Origin: Croceimicrobium sp965279135
GTDB lineage: Bacteria; Bacteroidota; Bacteroidia; Flavobacteriales; Schleiferiaceae
Assembly: GCA_965279135.1 (NCBI GenBank)
Contig: OZ257133.1
Location: 1,054,001-1,118,000 of the forward strand
Direction: 5' to 3'
Length of the DNA stretch: 64,000 bases
Part shown: piece after piece, positions 35,573-45,252 of the stretch
Layout: each line of letters starts with the position of its first letter
How positions within the stretch are numbered: position 1 is the stretch's first letter
Translations under genes and position numbers: made by a program
The notes under the pieces: generated by a model
The model's input: only the letters and a program-made list of their open reading frames with translations
Database searches by the model: none
Told to the model about the DNA's origin: nothing

Positions 35573-36599
35573 ATGAGCTAAGGGCGTAATGCGACTTAAT
35601 GAAATCTGTGATTAGATATACAATTGATTTGGCGCTTATCTCGGCTTCTTGAGGTGTAGTAGCTAAGCTAGGTGCTCCTTCTGCAATATGAAAGTAGATT
35701 GGTGCCGCGAGGGCCGAAGCGGTTTTGATGAGAATTCTGGCCTGTCGCATGGTAAAACCGCTGGCATTTAATGCACTGGCAGGAAATGCCGTTAGGCTGT
35801 CCATATCTAGCTCTAAGCCAATATTCCCAGGTCCTAACCACCTCAAGGCATCTTTAAAAAGACGGTCTCTTTCTTCCGTACTATAGTTTAGTAATTCATC
35901 ATAGGTCAGATAGTATAAGTCGGCTGAAGCCCGAAACCTTTCCAGAATTTCCTGATTGTTATAGGATTCATGCATTCCAAAAACGGCATACCGATCCAAA
36001 TGGCCCTCTTCTCTAGCATAGCTAAAGCCATTGCCGCTGTGCCGACCTTCTAAAGCTCTAAAGTCAGCATGCGGATCGATGTTAAGTACTTCGATCGGAT
36101 GTCCCAAAGCATTGGCACAACCTTTTATAATGCCAAAGGAATTGTTATGTCCTCCTCCAATAATAATGGGTACAAGACCCACTTTTAGAATTTGACCAAT
36201 TAATTCACTCACTTCTTTATCGATCTCCGAGGTGAGGGTTCTAAGCCTGGCAAGATCATCCTTTCGATAAGGGTCTAAATTTCGAGCTTCGTCCATTAGG
36301 TCTTTAAAATCTAAGATGGGACCCAGGGCGATGTGGTCTGCATTTAGAAATCGGTTAATCTGAATGCTGCAGAGTGGAGCCAGTACTTGATTGAAGGTGT
36401 CGGCGCAACCTAGTCTTCCCAAATTGGCACGCACACCAATATCTTCCATAATACCTACGATGACAAACTGAAGTCCTTTTCGTTCAAATTCGTCAATACT
36501 TCCCACTAATTGTACGGCCTCTCCAAACTTAGTCTCTCCGGATCTTGGGAAAACATGATCTTGTAGATGGTGCCGGTCTAAAAATCGTAAATGTTTCAT
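35571..36599 (-). CDS. hutG: Formimidoylglutamase (arginase family)
   Basis: A 342-residue ureohydrolase-fold protein with the binuclear manganese motifs: IIGGGHNNSFG, NIDPHADFR and LELDMDSLTAFP. It is predicted to hydrolyse N-formimidoyl-L-glutamate to glutamate plus formamide. Agmatinase or arginase are alternatives by family, but the four-base overlap (ATGA) with hutI makes formimidoylglutamase the better call. The N-terminal ~100 residues are longer than in agmatinase, as in Bacteroidota HutG-like proteins. Confidence 0.88.
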   Translation of the reverse strand: MKHLRFLDRHHLQDHVFPRSGETKFGEAVQLVGSIDEFERKGLQFVIVGIMEDIGVRANLGRLGCADTFNQVLAPLCSIQINRFLNADHIALGPILDFKDLMDEARNLDPYRKDDLARLRTLTSEIDKEVSELIGQILKVGLVPIIIGGGHNNSFGIIKGCANALGHPIEVLNIDPHADFRALEGRHSGNGFSYAREEGHLDRYAVFGMHESYNNQEILERFRASADLYYLTYDELLNYSTEERDRLFKDALRWLGPGNIGLELDMDSLTAFPASALNASGFTMRQARILIKTASALAAPIYFHIAEGAPSLATTPQEAEISAKSIVYLITDFIKSHYALSS

Positions 36600-37834
36600 A
36601 TTCGTTTTTTACCGTTTATGTATACCGATTCAATTAGGTTATGTCCGAAATGGTAGGCGATTGAGGCCATGCTAAATTCGGCTGGAAGAACCAGGAAATT
36701 AGCTCGTTTACCAATCTCCAGACTGCCGATTTCTGTACTTAATTCCATCGCTGCTGCACCATTAAGAGTCGCTGCGACCAAAGATTCTTCAGTTCGCAAC
36801 TTCATTTGAGTACAGGCAAGGGACATCATTAGGGCCATGTTGCCACTCGGTGCTGATCCTGGATTTAGATCAGTAGCTAGGGAAAAAATTGCCCCGGCAT
36901 CAATTAGTTTTCGCCCTGGAGTGTAATCTATATCCAGGAAGAGGCTGCATCCGGGTAAACCGGTAGCTATTGTATTGCTCTCTGCCAGATAGGCAATTTC
37001 CTGGTCATCCATGACTTCTAAATGATCAAGAGAAAGTGCTCCCAGATCTACCATCGATTGTACGGCTCCTAAGCTGGTAAATTGATTCACATGAACCTTC
37101 GCTTTTAAACCGTAAGCCTTTGCTGCTTCTAAGACCCGCATACTTTGGTCGAGGTCAAAATATCCGGTTTCGCAAAAAACGTCAACATAGTCGGCCAGCT
37201 CGCTTTCAACCACCGCAGGCAGCATTTCATCCACTATTAAGTCGATATAATCATCGGGGGTATTCTTGAATTGTTCAGGTAAGGCATGGGCACCCAGAAA
37301 TGTGCTTTTTATAGGAATACTCTCCTCTTCCTTTAGCTGTTTTATAACCCTTAACATTTTCAGCTCAGTATCCAGACTCAATCCGTATCCACTCTTTATT
37401 TCAATGGCTCCTGTTCCCAGGCGGATCAATCCATTTAAACGCTCTTTAGCTTCTTTTACCAGTTGCTCTTCAGATGCCTCTGCCATTTTTCGAGCTGAGT
37501 TAAGTATACCTCCACCGGCGGCAGCAATTTCAGCATAGGTTTTTCCAGCCAAGCGCATGGCGAATTCATCCTCACGGTTTGTAGCGTATACTAAGTGGCT
37601 ATGACTATCCGCAAAGCAGGGGAGAATGGTTTTACCTTGTAGATCTACACTTTCATCAAAAGTGTTTGATGCAGGCAATTCACCTTCTCCAAGCATACTA
37701 ATCTTGCCTTCCTTAACGAGCATCCAGCCATTTTTAAGAATTGGCATTTCACTCATTTCGGCCCCTCGTTTATAAATTCGACCCTGGTTTTCAACCTGAA
37801 TTATGTTGGAGCAATTGTAAAAGAGGGAAGTCAT
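36596..37834 (-). CDS. hutI: Imidazolonepropionase
   Basis: Hydrolyses 4-imidazolone-5-propanoate to N-formimidoylglutamate, the third step of histidine degradation. A 412-residue amidohydrolase with the metal motif CFADSHSHLVYA, substrate-loop TYAEIAAAGGGI, IEIKSGYGL, THLGAH-equivalent TFLGAHALP, and DLNPGSAPS near the C-terminus. It is the first gene of the hutI-hutG pair, divergent from a lipoprotein gene with 41 bases between. hutH is 29 kb away beside hisS. Confidence 0.96.
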   Translation of the reverse strand: MTSLFYNCSNIIQVENQGRIYKRGAEMSEMPILKNGWMLVKEGKISMLGEGELPASNTFDESVDLQGKTILPCFADSHSHLVYATNREDEFAMRLAGKTYAEIAAAGGGILNSARKMAEASEEQLVKEAKERLNGLIRLGTGAIEIKSGYGLSLDTELKMLRVIKQLKEEESIPIKSTFLGAHALPEQFKNTPDDYIDLIVDEMLPAVVESELADYVDVFCETGYFDLDQSMRVLEAAKAYGLKAKVHVNQFTSLGAVQSMVDLGALSLDHLEVMDDQEIAYLAESNTIATGLPGCSLFLDIDYTPGRKLIDAGAIFSLATDLNPGSAPSGNMALMMSLACTQMKLRTEESLVAATLNGAAAMELSTEIGSLEIGKRANFLVLPAEFSMASIAYHFGHNLIESVYINGKKRI

Positions 37835-37875
37835 ATTTAGTTTTTTGCGAAGTTACCAAAGACTAAATCTTTACC

Positions 37876-39984
37876 TTGCCACAAATTCCGAACCCTTTGA
37901 AGAATTTTTTCTTTCTCTGTGCACTGGCATTCCTCATGGGATTGGTTTCTTGTCGACCGGATATTACACCAGCCGATTGGGAAGTTGACACTTTAACTCC
38001 GCTCGTAAAGGTTCGTTTGGACCTTATGGATATCAGCGAATTGGATTCCAATTTACAAAGTTCCGGAGATGGCCAATTCGAGTTGGTTTTCATGGAAAAG
38101 CTGGCAAGTTTAAAGCCGGGTGAAATTGCCCCTCCATTCAATGAGGAGTTTGAAAACACCGCCAAACTGCAGAATATAGTTCTCGGCAGAAGGGTGATTC
38201 GCAATCGGATTTCATTAGGCACTATTGCCGCTCAAATGGGTCTCCAGGGAGCATTGCTAATTGCGGCAAATGGGACCTCCCAGGTTATACCTCCCATAAA
38301 TGCAGTGGGACCATCAAATTTTAATATTGATGCGACGGAGTTTTTTCAGAGTATGACCTTACGGGATGGTTGGCTCGTAATCAGATTGGAGAACAATTTC
38401 CCTATTGATGTTACTAATGTCCAGTACGAGATTCAAAACGTGAATGCCGGAAACTTCATCGTACAGAATACGATTGCTAGTCTGCCCAGTGGAGCGGTAC
38501 ATTACGATTCGGTTCGTTTAAATAATAACTTTTTAATTGAGGGAAATCTTACGGCTACTTTGGTCAATATGGATTCACCAGGGAGCAGCGGTAATACAGT
38601 TTTGATAGATACAGCAGATGCTATTGATCTTCAGGTAACTTTAGACCAACTCGATCCGGTTTCTGCCACGGCAGTGTTTCCAGCGCAAAACCTCTTTAAC
38701 GAAACGGCAGAAGCTTTTATTTACCCACCCTCTGCGCTGTTAACCTCCGTTCACGTGGCTGAGGGGGATATTTATATGGACGCCTACAGTACCATTAACG
38801 ATAGCATAAATCTTTCCTACATCCTTCCCGGCGCTGTAAATGATGCAAATCAGACCCTGCAGTTTTTAAGGGTTATTCCAGCCGCTCAAAATGGTCAGGT
38901 AGTAAATGAGTATGTGGAGATTCCGGTTCAGGATTACAACCTTGATCTACAAGGAATGCCCGGTTCTTCCAACATTCACAATACTTTCTATACCATATTC
39001 ATTGGAAGTATAGATAGCACGGGTCGGATTATCAATCTTTCCTTACAGGATAGCGTCTTTGTGAAAACCGGAATACGGAATTTAATAGCAGATCGAGGCT
39101 ATGGATTCTTGGGTTATGATACCATTGTTGGTAATGATACTTTGTCTCTCGAATCTACTACTGGATTCTTAAGTGGGTCTTTGGAATTGGATAATGTTCA
39201 ACTCTCCTTACTGGTTGAAAACTATGTAGGTGCTCCATTTGGATTCAAAATACTTGATTTAAAATCCGCCAATGAAGATGAGACTCGTTCTCTGAGCTGG
39301 AATCAGTTAGGTTTCGAGTTTACTGTCCCACGAGCTCAGGAATTAATTCCGGGGGCGATCCCACAACCTGGGCGTTTTACGATGAGTTTAGACAAGACGA
39401 CCAGTAATATTCAGGATCTATTGGAGTTTTTCCCTACCAGTTTGCGATATGAGATGGAAGCTTACATGAATTCTGGAACTCCAAATTCAGATTTTAGTCA
39501 ATTCCTAAATACCAATTACGGTATCGAGGCAAATCTTATGGCAACGGTTCCTCTTCAAGTGGGATTAGATAGTATTAGCTTAAGAGATACGGTTGAATTC
39601 AGTTACATCGATGTTGATAAGGATTGGCGCATGAAAGGAGGAAACCTAATTATCAAGGCAAAAAACACTTATCCTTTTGATGCTCGGATTGATATTATTA
39701 TGCGAAACAATGGGGGTATCGTAATGGATACCTTAAAAAGTAGTGAATGGATTCAAGCGGCTCCTATAGATGCGAATCAACGTAGTGCAGGAATGCAAGA
39801 ATCCACGATAACCATACCTATTCAGGGATTGCAACTTTGGGCCCTACAGAATTCTGAGACCCTAGTTATTAAAACCACCTTTAATACGGATCCTGAAAAG
39901 GGATTGGTAAAAATCTATTCTGATAATTATATCGATCTGCAACTAATCGCTGATTTCCGATTGTCAACAGATAGTGGAGGATGA
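37876..39984 (+). CDS. Hypothetical large lipoprotein
   Basis: A 702-residue protein with a lipoprotein signal (lipobox GLVSC). The first codon is TTG (37876); an in-frame TTG at 37897 gives a more typical MKNFFFL start, and no ATG is available before the lipobox. The mature part is long, beta-rich and without recognised domains, with repeated short hydrophobic-polar segments and no repeats that I can align by eye. It overlaps the next gene by four bases (ATGA). It heads a four-gene envelope set. Confidence 0.65.
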   Translation: MPQIPNPLKNFFFLCALAFLMGLVSCRPDITPADWEVDTLTPLVKVRLDLMDISELDSNLQSSGDGQFELVFMEKLASLKPGEIAPPFNEEFENTAKLQNIVLGRRVIRNRISLGTIAAQMGLQGALLIAANGTSQVIPPINAVGPSNFNIDATEFFQSMTLRDGWLVIRLENNFPIDVTNVQYEIQNVNAGNFIVQNTIASLPSGAVHYDSVRLNNNFLIEGNLTATLVNMDSPGSSGNTVLIDTADAIDLQVTLDQLDPVSATAVFPAQNLFNETAEAFIYPPSALLTSVHVAEGDIYMDAYSTINDSINLSYILPGAVNDANQTLQFLRVIPAAQNGQVVNEYVEIPVQDYNLDLQGMPGSSNIHNTFYTIFIGSIDSTGRIINLSLQDSVFVKTGIRNLIADRGYGFLGYDTIVGNDTLSLESTTGFLSGSLELDNVQLSLLVENYVGAPFGFKILDLKSANEDETRSLSWNQLGFEFTVPRAQELIPGAIPQPGRFTMSLDKTTSNIQDLLEFFPTSLRYEMEAYMNSGTPNSDFSQFLNTNYGIEANLMATVPLQVGLDSISLRDTVEFSYIDVDKDWRMKGGNLIIKAKNTYPFDARIDIIMRNNGGIVMDTLKSSEWIQAAPIDANQRSAGMQESTITIPIQGLQLWALQNSETLVIKTTFNTDPEKGLVKIYSDNYIDLQLIADFRLSTDSGG

Positions 39985-41225
39985 GAAAGATTATCGGTTG
40001 CTTATTTCTTATTAGCGGACTTGGTCTTTATGGTCAGGAGGCGGATACCACAGAAATGATATTTCGCCTAAGCCGTGCCTTTGGAGAGACGAACAGACCC
40101 TATCTGGAGTTAAAAACAATTCAAGGGGGTGCCAGTCGAGATTGGTCTACCAATCAGATTTACCAATTCTTTTTCAGCAACTTTGTAGATGATGATGAGA
40201 AGGCCGCCATGTTAGATCGAGGATCGGATGGATTAAGGCTGGGCTCAGAACAAAGCTGGGAGTTTCGCTTTGTTTATAGAGGCCATCAAAAATCAAAGTT
40301 CCTTCCTTTGGCTGACCGTTCCTTCTATTTCTTTAATCGCTCTTACAGTGTTTTAGGTGTATCTAGCGATCTCCTTCGGCTTGGCCTCTATGGGAACCGC
40401 AGCACTGCAGGTGAAATTCAAGATATAGGTGATATGCAATCCCAATCTTGGTTTTATTCTGGTGTTGGGCATCAAACGACTTTTTTAATTGATACTATAC
40501 CGGTTTCTTTAGGTATTTCTCTCGTTACCATGCATAGTCTTAGCCGCTATGAGTTTGGTGATGCTACTCTATTAACCCAACCCGACGGTTCTTCCCTGGA
40601 CTTTGATGGTCAGTATGACTTTAGTCAAACTACCGCTAATACATCCTACACGATTACAGGCTGGGGATTAGCGATAAGTCTGGAAACGGCCGAAAGGCGT
40701 GGACCGCATGAGATCGCACTTGGCCTTAAAGACTTAGGTATGGCCTATATGGACGATTGGGAAAGGGTAGAGCGTGATTCTAGTTTTAGTTTTACGGGTT
40801 TAGATTTAGGATCGGTACTTAGTTTGGATGAGGAGTCCTTTAATGGATTATTAGATTCTTTGCAGGATGGACTACTAGGGTCAAATCGTTCAGAGAGATT
40901 GCAATTACTGCCCTTTAGCCTTCAGCTAAACTACCGTTACAATTTTAATAAAAAGGAGTATGCCTATCTGGAATCGCAGTACCTCTATTTGCCAACGTAT
41001 ATTCCAAGAGTAGCAACCGGTTATGGCTATAAGTGGAAGAATTTTGAAGCTCGTAGCGGTTTAGCTTATGGAGGATTCAATGGCCTAAGCTGGGATGCCG
41101 GTGCAAGTTGGAAATTGAATAGTCATTTTCGACTTCAAGGTGGCTTATCCAATCTGTTTGGACTGGCCCTACCGATGTGGTCCGGGGGAACGCTTGGCAA
41201 TTTTTCAGTCCGATATTATTTCTAA
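39981..41225 (+). CDS. Outer-membrane barrel protein resembling DUF5723 family
   Basis: A 414-residue protein with a signal peptide (1-18, ending LYGQ). The rest has alternating strands typical of long outer-membrane barrels and ends FSVRYYF, a closing-strand signature with terminal Phe. Central features (YSVLGVSSDLLRLGLYGN, HEIALGLKDLGMAY) resemble the DUF5723/PorV-like transport protein class, which I assign with moderate confidence. Its ATG overlaps the upstream lipoprotein stop, and its TAA overlaps the ATG of the downstream solute-binding protein by one base. Confidence 0.65.
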   Translation: MRKIIGCLFLISGLGLYGQEADTTEMIFRLSRAFGETNRPYLELKTIQGGASRDWSTNQIYQFFFSNFVDDDEKAAMLDRGSDGLRLGSEQSWEFRFVYRGHQKSKFLPLADRSFYFFNRSYSVLGVSSDLLRLGLYGNRSTAGEIQDIGDMQSQSWFYSGVGHQTTFLIDTIPVSLGISLVTMHSLSRYEFGDATLLTQPDGSSLDFDGQYDFSQTTANTSYTITGWGLAISLETAERRGPHEIALGLKDLGMAYMDDWERVERDSSFSFTGLDLGSVLSLDEESFNGLLDSLQDGLLGSNRSERLQLLPFSLQLNYRYNFNKKEYAYLESQYLYLPTYIPRVATGYGYKWKNFEARSGLAYGGFNGLSWDAGASWKLNSHFRLQGGLSNLFGLALPMWSGGTLGNFSVRYYF

Positions 41226-42835
41226 TGTCTTTCTTAAGATTTCTTGTTCCTCTACTTTTTGTGGTTGCCTGTAAGCCAGCACCAGAAAGGGATGTAAACA
41301 CTGTATTTCGATATAACGAATCTGCTGGGATTAGCAGTCTCGACCCGGCCTTCGCCCGTAACCAGGCTAATATATGGGCCTGCCACCAAATCTATAATGG
41401 TTTGGTTCGAATGGATGATCAGTTACAGGTTAAGCCCGATCTCGCTATCCGTTGGGAAATTCTTGATAGCGGTAAGGTATATCGCTTTGATCTTCGGGAG
41501 GACGTCTATTTTCATCAAAATGAATGCTTTGGAGAATTAAAAACTCGCGGTCTGGTGGCGAACGATATCGCTTATTCCCTTGAAAGATTACGTGATCCCT
41601 CCCTCGCCGCTCCAGGGGCATGGGTGCTTAATAATTTAGAGGAAATCAGGGTAATTAATGATTATCGTATTGAACTGGAACTAAAGGAAGCCTTTGCGCC
41701 ATTTCTTGGGATTCTGAGTATGAAATATTGCTCCGTAGTGCCTAAAGAAGCAGTGGACTATTATGCAACCGAATTTGGACAACACCCGGTAGGTACTGGA
41801 CCATTTCACTTTAAACTCTGGTTAGAAAATGAGAAGTTGATTTTGCGCCGAAACCCGGAGTATTTCCTCTTTGATGAGGCTGGGAAACGTTTACCTTATT
41901 TGGAGTCTGTTGCGATAGATTTTATAAGCGATAAACAAAGTGCATTCCTTGAGTTCTTAAAAGGTAATCTGGACTTTTTATCGGGTTTGGATGCGTCTTA
42001 TAAAGATGAGTTGCTGGACTCTGAAGGTAATCTTCAAGCCAAATACCATTCTCGTTTTAATCTTTATCGCCAGGCCTACTTAAATACAGAATACCTGGCC
42101 TTTTTAAACGATCCTAACGCTGGGCTGCCCGAGACCAGGTACTGGCAGATAAAGGAACTACGCCAAGCTCTCAATTACTGTTTTGATCGTAGGAAGATGA
42201 TGCGGTTTTTACGAAATAATGTAGGTCTTGCTGCAACCAAAGGAATGATTCCTAAAGGATTACCCTCCTTTAATGAAGAGGCACCGTACGGCTATGAATA
42301 CAATCCTCAGAAAACCGATTCTTTGTTAGAAGCAGCGGGTTTTCCAGGCGGCAAGGGACTTCCTACTTTAAGGCTACAAACCAATAGCTCTTACCTGGAT
42401 CTTTGTGAATACCTTCAGGGTGAAGCAGCCAAACATGGAATTCCTATTCAGGTGGAATTAGCTCCTCCCAGTACCTTAAGGCAAGCAATGGCTACGGCTA
42501 AAAGCCCATTCTTTAGAGCGAGTTGGATCGCCGATTATCCAGATGCCGAAAACTACTTATCACTCTTTTACAGCGCGAACAAAGCTCCCAATGGACCAAA
42601 TTACAGTCGCTTTGAGAATCCTCAGTTTGACGAAATGTATCAGCGTGCACGGGTCCTGGCCAATGATAGCTTAAGGAGATCACTTTACCAGAGGATGGAC
42701 TCGCTGGTCACTTCGGAGGCTCCGGTTATTCCGCTCTATTATGATCAGGTACTTCGATTCTATCCTAAGAATGTAAGCGGATTAGAGGGAAATGCCTTAA
42801 ACCTTTTGGATTTAAGCAGGGTGAGCAAAAACTAG
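41225..42835 (+). CDS. Peptide/nickel ABC transporter substrate-binding lipoprotein (SBP_bac_5)
   Basis: A 536-residue family 5 solute-binding protein. I start it at ATG 41225, where it has a lipoprotein signal (lipobox FVVAC); a longer frame from 41177 would run into the barrel gene. Family segments are GISSLDPAFARNQANIW, the RWEILDSGKVYRFDLREDVYFH region, PVGTGPFHF and ASWIADYPDAENYLSLFY. It should bind oligopeptides. No permease or ATPase genes are in the window, so it is an orphan binding protein co-transcribed with an outer-membrane barrel. Confidence 0.92.
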   Translation: MSFLRFLVPLLFVVACKPAPERDVNTVFRYNESAGISSLDPAFARNQANIWACHQIYNGLVRMDDQLQVKPDLAIRWEILDSGKVYRFDLREDVYFHQNECFGELKTRGLVANDIAYSLERLRDPSLAAPGAWVLNNLEEIRVINDYRIELELKEAFAPFLGILSMKYCSVVPKEAVDYYATEFGQHPVGTGPFHFKLWLENEKLILRRNPEYFLFDEAGKRLPYLESVAIDFISDKQSAFLEFLKGNLDFLSGLDASYKDELLDSEGNLQAKYHSRFNLYRQAYLNTEYLAFLNDPNAGLPETRYWQIKELRQALNYCFDRRKMMRFLRNNVGLAATKGMIPKGLPSFNEEAPYGYEYNPQKTDSLLEAAGFPGGKGLPTLRLQTNSSYLDLCEYLQGEAAKHGIPIQVELAPPSTLRQAMATAKSPFFRASWIADYPDAENYLSLFYSANKAPNGPNYSRFENPQFDEMYQRARVLANDSLRRSLYQRMDSLVTSEAPVIPLYYDQVLRFYPKNVSGLEGNALNLLDLSRVSKN

Positions 42836-42837
42836 GA

Positions 42838-43176
42838 TTGATGTTCATAAAGGCCAGGATAAAGAAGTTAGAACTTAATCGCCAGGTTGATCATAGCGTG
42901 CATTGCGAAAGCTGTAATTATCAAGGAGTCGTGATTTCTATCGTGAGGTATCAACTTGAGCTATTTTGGATCCCCTTTATAGCTTTCCCAAAGGATCTTA
43001 AAATCACCTGTTTGAATTGCTCTAAAAAGGTGAAAATGAAATCACTGAGAGATACTCAGCAGATAAGAGTTAAAAACCTGATGATAGAAACGAAGGCACC
43101 CCTTTGGCAATTTACAGGTTTGTTCATTTTAACAGCTGTTATTCTCCTGGCAATTCTAATTGCCCCATTCCTTTGA
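42838..43176 (+). CDS. Small zinc-ribbon membrane protein, hypothetical
   Basis: A 112-residue protein with two Cys pairs, C23-x2-C26 (HCESCNYQG) and C58-x2-C61 (TCLNCSKK), consistent with a zinc ribbon. A C-terminal membrane segment covers about 88-110. I do not recognise a family. It starts two bases after the substrate-binding protein stop, so it shares its transcript. The ribbon would face the cytoplasm if the C-terminal segment is a simple tail anchor (inference). Confidence 0.6.
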   Translation: MMFIKARIKKLELNRQVDHSVHCESCNYQGVVISIVRYQLELFWIPFIAFPKDLKITCLNCSKKVKMKSLRDTQQIRVKNLMIETKAPLWQFTGLFILTAVILLAILIAPFL

Positions 43177-43177
43177 T

Positions 43178-44626
43178 CTAGCTAGTCTTTACTGCGGGGT
43201 TTAGCTTTTTGATTTTATAGGAAATTGCCGCTACAAGTAAGGTCATTATCGGACTCATGAAGTTGAAAACAGCATAAGGCAAATAGGCAAAAACACTTAC
43301 ACCTAACACTCCGCTTTGGTAGGCCCCACAGGTGTTCCAGGGTACCAAAACTGAAGTAACCGTTCCGCTATCTTCAAGAGTTCTACTTAGATTTTCCGGA
43401 GCCAGTCCTTTCTTATGGTAGGCATCGGCAAACATCCTTCCAGGCACAACAATTGCCAAGTATTGATCGCTGGCTGTAACATTTACCGTTATGCAAGTAC
43501 CAACCGTTGTGGCTATAAGGGAGAAAGTGCCTTTTGCCATGCGTAAAAGGGCCGCGGAAATACTATGTAGGAAGCCACAGATTTCCATCGCTCCACCGAA
43601 GATCATGGCGGCAATAATTAGCCAAACGGTAGGAAGCATCCCCTTCATCCCCGAGGATTGAAGGAGTTCCACCAAAATGGGATGTTCAGCTGGAATAGTG
43701 AGGTCGCTTGTGAGGGCATTCATTAGAATGGTATAGGTTCCAATACCCTGGCTGGTATTTAATCCTTCAGCCAGAGATTGAATCAATGCGGGTTGAAAAA
43801 TTAAGGCTGCAATTATTCCGGCTATTGTCCCCATAAAAATTGCAGGTAAAGCGGGAACTTTCCTCACAATTAGCAGGATTACCAATGCTGGGACTAAGAA
43901 TAGCCATGGACTCAAATTGAAGGTATTGCTTAATTCGGACTTTAAAGGGGCGATGTCATCAATAATGCCATTACCTTCATGCCAAAATCCAAGAATTGCA
44001 AATACGATCAAGGCTATCGTAAATGAGGGAATGGTTGTATAAAGCATATAGCGTATATGCGTAAATAAATCTGTTCCCGCCATCGCGGGGGCGAGATTTG
44101 TGGTATCAGAAAGTGGTGAAAGCTTGTCTCCAAAGTATGCTCCGGAAACAACTGCGCCAGCAACCATAGCCTCGTTCATACCTAAGGCTTGCCCAATTCC
44201 AATGAGTGCAATTCCAACCGTTGCGGTAGTACTCCAACTACTTCCCGTTGCCAGAGATATTATTGCACATATAATTGCTGTTGCCGGTAGAAAGTAGGAG
44301 GGATGTAAAATTTGAAGCCCATAGTAGATCATAGCCGGAACAATACCACTAACCATCCAGGAACCTGCCAGAGACCCGATGAGAAGAAGTATAAGGAGAG
44401 CACCAAATGTCTGTTTGATGGAACTTCCAATTCCATCTAATATGGACTTCCATGAAATTCCTCTGCTAATTCCCAGGATTGCAGTAAGTGCTCCACTGAG
44501 CATTAATATGAATTGATTGGTGCCTTCCAGGGCAGAATCTCCATAAATGGCAACATTTATGGAAAGCATTCCGATTAGGAAGAGCACCGGAATAAGGGCT
44601 ATGCCCAGAGGCGTTTTTCGCTCCAT
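43178..44626 (-). CDS. nhaC: Na+/H+ antiporter NhaC family protein
   Basis: A 482-residue polytopic membrane protein, about 12 segments, of the NhaC family. Visible motifs are SLATGSSWSTTATVGIALIG, GAVVSGAYFGDKLSPLSDTTNLA and TVTSVLVPWNTCGAYQSGVLGV. It exchanges sodium for protons, fitting a marine organism. I chose ATG 44626 (MERKTPLG); a longer frame to 44773 would run into maf. It is 44 bases downstream of maf and may belong to the same transcript. Confidence 0.93.
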   Translation of the reverse strand: MERKTPLGIALIPVLFLIGMLSINVAIYGDSALEGTNQFILMLSGALTAILGISRGISWKSILDGIGSSIKQTFGALLILLLIGSLAGSWMVSGIVPAMIYYGLQILHPSYFLPATAIICAIISLATGSSWSTTATVGIALIGIGQALGMNEAMVAGAVVSGAYFGDKLSPLSDTTNLAPAMAGTDLFTHIRYMLYTTIPSFTIALIVFAILGFWHEGNGIIDDIAPLKSELSNTFNLSPWLFLVPALVILLIVRKVPALPAIFMGTIAGIIAALIFQPALIQSLAEGLNTSQGIGTYTILMNALTSDLTIPAEHPILVELLQSSGMKGMLPTVWLIIAAMIFGGAMEICGFLHSISAALLRMAKGTFSLIATTVGTCITVNVTASDQYLAIVVPGRMFADAYHKKGLAPENLSRTLEDSGTVTSVLVPWNTCGAYQSGVLGVSVFAYLPYAVFNFMSPIMTLLVAAISYKIKKLNPAVKTS

Positions 44627-44670
44627 GAATCTTATTGTGGCACCGATAATACAAAAAAATCGTGCAAGGA

Positions 44671-45252
44671 CTAGAGTCGGGCTTTGAGGTATTCCACAAT
44701 TTGATGTGTAGGCAAGCCCATTACCGTAAAATAAGAACCCTCGATTCGTTCTATGGCACTTAAGCCAATCCATTCCTGAATCCCATAGGCTCCAGCTTTG
44801 TCAAACGGTTGGTACTGATCAATATAGAATTCTATTTCCTTCTGATCTATCTCTCTAAAATAGACTTTGCATACGTCCGAGAAAGTAGTTTTCCCTTCAG
44901 GTCCCCAGCAACAGACACCGGTAATTACCTCATGATTGCGACCAGATAGCTTTTGCAGCATTTCGATTGCCTCATTTCGATTACTGGCCTTTTCTAGCGA
45001 TTCACCTTGATTCCAAACTACAGTATCCGAACAGATTAAAACTTCGTTCTGGTTTCGTTCGTTTAAGAGGGCCTCAGCTTTTGCTTCTGCCAGGAACTCG
45101 GCAATTTGCTCCGCTTTTAGATGGGCGGGATAGTCTTCCTTGATATTGGCCTTCTTCAATCTGAATTGAAGCCCGAGAGCCTCCAACAACTGTGCTCTTC
45201 GAGGTGATTGGGAACCCAGAAGTATGGGAGTTTTCTGCCAGTCTAAGGCCAT
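44671..45252 (-). CDS. Maf family nucleoside triphosphate pyrophosphatase
   Basis: A 193-residue Maf/HAM1-like house-cleaning enzyme with the N-terminal LLGSQSPRRAQLL, a central ICSDTVV and the C-terminal PFDKAGAYGIQEW. It hydrolyses non-canonical nucleotides or dTTP/UTP to the monophosphate and pyrophosphate. The AYGIQEW form fits the dTTP/UTP pyrophosphatase (YhdE) subgroup. It overlaps the UbiA-family gene by 10 bases. Confidence 0.95.
   Translation of the reverse strand: MALDWQKTPILLGSQSPRRAQLLEALGLQFRLKKANIKEDYPAHLKAEQIAEFLAEAKAEALLNERNQNEVLICSDTVVWNQGESLEKASNRNEAIEMLQKLSGRNHEVITGVCCWGPEGKTTFSDVCKVYFREIDQKEIEFYIDQYQPFDKAGAYGIQEWIGLSAIERIEGSYFTVMGLPTHQIVEYLKARL

Noticed and set aside
41177..41224. 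Longer start for the peptide-binding protein
   Set aside because: It would extend into the barrel gene and displace the lipoprotein signal, which begins cleanly at 41225.
44627..44773. Longer start for the NhaC antiporter
   Set aside because: The extra 49 residues overlap maf by about 100 bases and do not resemble the family N-terminus.
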